Notes under the pieces: generated by a model
What the model was told of the DNA's origin: nothing
The model's database searches: none
The model's input: the letters and a program-made list of their open reading frames with translations, nothing else
In this document: positions 62,394-64,000 of the stretch, piece after piece
How the letters are laid out: each line of letters opens with the position of its first letter
How positions within the stretch are numbered: the first letter of the stretch is position 1
Made by a program: the position numbers and the translations under genes
Source of the DNA: Robiginitomaculum sp.
GTDB taxonomy: Bacteria > Pseudomonadota > Alphaproteobacteria > Caulobacterales > Maricaulaceae
Assembly (NCBI GenBank): GCA_002733605.1
Contig: NVWK01000001.1
Coordinates: 1 to 64,000, forward strand
Direction: 5' to 3'
DNA length: 64,000 nt

Positions 62394-64000
62394 CAACTCC
62401 CGATTTCACAAAAATCCCGTTTTCCATGCCAAATTTGTCAGAGCCGGATTTATCAGGCGCAAAGGATGAACCACAAACGTGGCAGACACCGGAAGGAATT
62501 GCCATCAAATCTGGCTATAGCGGGGTGGACACATCTGATCTGGACTTCACCAATGGCTATCCCGGCCTTGCCCCCTATGTGCGCGGCCCCTATCCGACCA
62601 TGTTCATACAGCGCCCATGGACAATCCGCCAATATGCAGGGTTTTCAACAGCCGAAGACAGTAATGCCTTTTACCGTCGCAATCTCGCCGCCGGACAAAA
62701 AGGCCTTTCAGTCGCGTTTGATCTGGCCACCCACAGGGGCTATGACAGCGACCATCCGCGCGTACGTGGTGATGTCGGCATGGCCGGTGTCGCCATTGAC
62801 AGCCTGTATGATATGCGGATTTTATTTGACCAAATCCCGCTCGACAAAATGTCCGTGTCCATGACCATGAACGGGGCCGTCCTGCCGGTTCTTGCCATGT
62901 ATATTGCCGCCGCCGAAGAACAAGGCGTGTCCCAGAACCAACTCTCCGGCACGATACAAAACGACATTCTAAAAGAGTTTATGGTCCGCAACACCTATAT
63001 CTACCCACCCGAACCCAGCATGCGGATTGTGGCCGATATTTTTGCGCATACAGCCCAACATATGCCGAAATTCAACTCGATTTCCATTTCCGGCTACCAT
63101 ATGCAAGAAGCCGGTGCCAGCGCCGACCTCGAACTGGCCTATACACTGGCTGACGGCATTGAATATGTGAAAATCGGCATCGCCAGCGGCATGGATATTG
63201 ACCAATTTGCCCCACGCCTGTCCTTCTTCTGGGGCATTGGTATGAATTATTTCATGGAAGTGGCCAAACTCCGCGCCGCCCGACTATTGTGGGCAAAATT
63301 GATGAAACCGTTTAACCCGCAAAACCCGAAATCATCAATGCTCCGCACCCATTGCCAAACCTCCGGCTGGTCATTAACCGCTCAGGATGTTTTCAACAAT
63401 GTCGGGCGTACCGCCATCGAAGCCATGGCCGCCGTAGATGGCCACACCCAGTCCCTACATACAAATTCTCTGGACGAAGCCTTGGCCCTTCCCACCGATT
63501 TCTCGGCCCGTATTGCCCGCAACACCCAAGTATTTTTGCAAGGCGAAGGCGGACATACAAATTGCATAGACCCTTGGGGGGGCTCGCATTATGTCGAACG
63601 CCTGACCCATGATTTGGCGGTGCGCGCCCTCGCCCATATCAGGGAAATCAAAGAACTGGGCGGCATGGCAAAAGCACTGGAGACGGGCATCCCCAAGCTT
63701 CGCATCGAAGAATCCGCGACCCGCATTCAAGCCCTCATCGATAGCGGCGCCCAAACCGTCGTCGGCATCAACCGCTACCCAAGTTCGGAAAAAGACGACA
63801 TCCCCCTGCTGAAAGTCGACAATGACACCGTCAGAAACGGCCAAATTGCCCGCTTGGCACAACTTAAAAAAGATCGTGATCCTGCGCAGGTAGAAACATG
63901 CTTACATGCGCTGACAAATGCGGCCACACACGGCAATGGTAATTTGCTCACCCTTGCCGTAGATGCGGCCCGCGCCAAAGCCACCGTAGGGGAAATCAGC
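62390..64000 (+). CDS. mutB: Methylmalonyl-CoA mutase, large subunit (5' part)
   Basis: Runs past position 64000; about 537 residues are visible. Substrate-barrel motifs: [100 protein letters not shown] and [16 protein letters not shown]. The C-terminal cobalamin-binding domain is beyond the window. The start overlaps the mutA stop as ATGA, so the two subunits are translationally coupled. Family identity is certain. Confidence 0.97.
   Translation, partial: MTTPDFTKIPFSMPNLSEPDLSGAKDEPQTWQTPEGIAIKSGYSGVDTSDLDFTNGYPGLAPYVRGPYPTMFIQRPWTIRQYAGFSTAEDSNAFYRRNLAAGQKGLSVAFDLATHRGYDSDHPRVRGDVGMAGVAIDSLYDMRILFDQIPLDKMSVSMTMNGAVLPVLAMYIAAAEEQGVSQNQLSGTIQNDILKEFMVRNTYIYPPEPSMRIVADIFAHTAQHMPKFNSISISGYHMQEAGASADLELAYTLADGIEYVKIGIASGMDIDQFAPRLSFFWGIGMNYFMEVAKLRAARLLWAKLMKPFNPQNPKSSMLRTHCQTSGWSLTAQDVFNNVGRTAIEAMAAVDGHTQSLHTNSLDEALALPTDFSARIARNTQVFLQGEGGHTNCIDPWGGSHYVERLTHDLAVRALAHIREIKELGGMAKALETGIPKLRIEESATRIQALIDSGAQTVVGINRYPSSEKDDIPLLKVDNDTVRNGQIARLAQLKKDRDPAQVETCLHALTNAATHGNGNLLTLAVDAARAKATVGEIS

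Noticed and set aside
1-64000. CRISPR arrays, rRNA operons, complete insertion sequences, toxin-antitoxin or restriction systems
   Set aside because: I looked for regularly spaced repeats, transposase motifs, methyltransferase motifs and rRNA sequence on both strands and found none that hold up. The only tandem repeat in coding sequence is the two-copy 60-bp unit at 2143-2262.

Overview
The window looks like a chromosomal segment of an aerobic, probably marine alphaproteobacterium with roughly 50% G+C. The pointers are the order tig-clpP-clpX-lon, an alphaproteobacterial-type LptD, three large TonB-dependent receptors, a PrtD/HlyD type I secretion pair and an assimilatory nitrate operon. I would place it near Hyphomonadales/Robiginitomaculum-like or Kordiimonadales lineages, but nothing here fixes the genus.

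Layout: (1) Positions 1-6060 are the right end of a tailed-phage prophage inserted at the 3' end of a tRNA-Asp gene. The leftward genes are major capsid, ClpP-like prohead protease and portal. They collide head-on with a rightward train of small overlapping early genes (zinc finger, zinc ribbon, MazG-like, ASCH) ending in a tyrosine integrase. The contact point carries a 60-bp tandem duplication and appears to have cost the portal its N-terminus, so the prophage is probably rearranged or defective. (2) Positions 6054-8202 hold tRNA-Asp, a soluble hybrid histidine kinase and tRNA-Val. (3) Positions 8217-14471 are the protein quality-control block: lon, clpX, clpP and tig. (4) Positions 14668-29322 are a DedA-type membrane protein, then a long leftward nitrate assimilation operon (narK, a PP2C/Ser-Thr kinase fusion, nirB, nirD, nasA, cysG and a TonB receptor), followed by a DUF2793 protein and a small membrane protein. 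(5) Positions 29405-39181 hold recQ and a phosphate-acquisition neighbourhood: a secreted jelly-roll protein, a PhoA-type alkaline phosphatase, an Oar-like TonB receptor and a PhoD-type phosphatase. Five 11-bp-spaced repeats that look like a PhoB box lie upstream of phoA. (6) Positions 39182-44546 hold a reductase/epimerase, a TetR regulator with a palindromic operator, a monoacylglycerol-lipase-like hydrolase and a TonB receptor. (7) Positions 44790-55090 hold central carbon and nitrogen enzymes (acs, a succinate-semialdehyde dehydrogenase, a thiolase, ald with its Lrp-type regulator) and a giant mechanosensitive channel. (8) Positions 55094-64000 hold the type I secretion pair, lptD, and the two methylmalonyl-CoA mutase subunits, the second running off the window.

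The genes fit an organism living on scavenged organic matter: TonB receptors and secreted hydrolases for uptake, phosphatases for organic phosphate, nitrate as nitrogen source, and acetate, propionate and acyl-CoA routes feeding the TCA cycle. The items I rate most worth a second look are the prophage junction with its tandem repeat, the putative integrase core site at tRNA-Asp, the PhoB-like repeat array, the phosphatase-kinase fusion inside the nitrate operon, the TonB receptor at the end of that operon without a canonical start, and the duplicated 3' end of the thiolase gene. I did not find a clearly new defence or mobile system. All identifications come from reading motifs, not from database searches.
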